Positions 4,672 through 5,214 of a DNA stretch of 5,214 nt are shown in pieces (the stretch's first letter is position 1; every line of letters begins with the position of its first letter). Origin of the DNA: CAYLNM01 sp964385045 (lineage in GTDB: Bacteria; Planctomycetota; Phycisphaerae; Phycisphaerales; SM1A02); the NCBI GenBank assembly GCA_964385045.1, contig CAYLNM010000225.1, positions 1 to 5,214 of the forward strand, in the 5' to 3' direction. The translations under genes and the position numbers were made by a program. The notes beneath the pieces were generated by a model that had not been told where the DNA came from, ran no database searches, and saw nothing but the letters and a program-made list of their open reading frames with translations.

Positions 4672-5214
4672 ATGACCGACCGTCCTGCGACGTGGCCGCG
4701 ACGCGGCCGGAGACCCCTCGTCGCCGCGCTCCTCGCGGCGGCCGCCGCGCCGGGACCGTGGCCCAGCGCGGGCGCGGCTGCGGACTCGACCCGGGTGGAC
4801 GCGACCCGGGCGAGGACGACGGGGGCCGTGGCACCGACCACGCTCCGCGATCTGGCCGCGAGCTACCAGCGGCTGGAGCGGGCCGCGGCCCGAGAGGGCT
4901 GGACCGCGGCGGCCCGGGCCCGGGCCGACCGGGCGATGGACGAGGCGACGGCCGCGTTCTTCCGCCGGCGGCTCGCGGGGGCGGCGGCCGCGATCGATGC
5001 CGCCGTGCTGGCGATGCACGGGGCCGAGGACGACCCGGCACTGCGGCGGCTGCTGGCGGCCCGGCCGGTCGACGCAGTCGGCGGGGAGCCCGCGGTGCTG
5101 CGGCTCCGGATCCCACCGGACGCGGCGACGACGACGCTCGACGCCCGGCCGGACGAGGGCGGCGGGGCCGCGGGGGCCGCGGCGGCGGCGGCGGCCACGG
5201 GCGCGGCCGCGGGG
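4672..5214 (+). CDS. Secreted Ala/Arg-rich protein of unknown function, 3' end missing
   Basis: An open frame of 181 codons runs from ATG 4672 to the right edge without a stop, so the C terminus is outside the window. The N terminus has a basic stretch (PRRGRRP, 9-15), a hydrophobic Ala/Leu core (16-26) and an AxA-like site (AGAAA, 33-37, followed by D38), which together look like a signal peptide for export by the general secretory route. Residues 57-131 are helical and charged (LRDLAASYQRLERAAARE, AFFRRRLAGAA, LRRLLAARP), possibly a coiled coil or helical bundle. From 161 the sequence becomes Gly/Ala-only, which may be a linker. I do not recognise the family. The start is supported by the -10 box 6 nt upstream. 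Codon use is strongly GC-ending like the neighbours. It is divergent from the membrane-protein gene, with which it may share control. Confidence 0.65.
   Translation, partial: MTDRPATWPRRGRRPLVAALLAAAAAPGPWPSAGAAADSTRVDATRARTTGAVAPTTLRDLAASYQRLERAAAREGWTAAARARADRAMDEATAAFFRRRLAGAAAAIDAAVLAMHGAEDDPALRRLLAARPVDAVGGEPAVLRLRIPPDAATTTLDARPDEGGGAAGAAAAAAATGAAAG

Noticed and set aside
2705..4675. Long open frame of 656 codons on the plus strand
   Set aside because: It lies antisense to the membrane-protein gene and translates to low-complexity Arg/Glu/Gly/His text with no domain. Long antisense frames are expected in DNA of this GC content.
4520..5116. 199-residue N-terminal extension of the membrane protein (start at 5116, minus strand)
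   Set aside because: The extension is Pro/Arg-rich, overlaps the opposite secreted-protein gene and the divergent promoters, and precedes a normal membrane-helix start at 4519.
5161..5214. GCN/GGC-rich low-complexity run at the right edge as a separate repeat element
   Set aside because: It is in frame with the secreted-protein gene and reads as a Gly/Ala linker. The copies are imperfect, and such runs are expected in this base composition.

Overview
This is a very GC-rich bacterial window (well above 70% G+C by eye, with nearly every third codon position G or C). It most likely comes from a planctomycete, perhaps the Phycisphaerae side of the phylum. The best clue is the first protein, which opens with a zinc ribbon of the form CxxCGxxLxG...CPxCGxxFDxxDPxS, a style I associate with planctomycetes. 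The DUF2007-like domain and the membrane-fused spermidine-synthase-like protein fit that assignment. Myxococcota, Gemmatimonadota and Actinomycetota are not excluded.

Layout. Positions 1-204 hold no convincing gene, but contain a 12-bp inverted repeat, a G-quadruplex motif and a -10 box. Next is a plus-strand gene (205-1095) encoding zinc ribbon / DUF2007-like / zinc ribbon / glyoxalase-fold (VOC) protein. A 229-bp spacer follows, with direct repeats, a -10 box inside an inverted repeat, six perfect copies of a 9-bp tandem repeat, a strong hairpin and a Shine-Dalgarno site. It leads into a plus-strand DinB-family gene (1325-1786). A nested hairpin at 1792-1833 fills the 51-bp gap between that gene and a long convergent minus-strand gene (1838-4519), which encodes an 893-residue membrane protein with a spermidine-synthase-like domain and a TPR-like tail. 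A 152-bp divergent promoter region (4520-4671) separates it from a plus-strand gene for a secreted alanine/arginine-rich protein that runs off the right edge (4672-5214).

How the parts relate. The four genes look like separate transcription units, not an operon: each has its own TAnnnT -10-like hexamer. For the first and last genes the hexamer lies 6-7 nt before the ATG, so those transcripts should be leaderless. The DinB gene has a long structured leader with a GGAG ribosome site, and the membrane protein has a short leader without one. I see no shared pathway, mobile element, CRISPR array, RNA gene or defence system. The points most worth following up are the four-module fusion protein, the repeat array that begins at the predicted transcription start of the DinB gene, and the altered active-site motifs of the spermidine-synthase-like domain.
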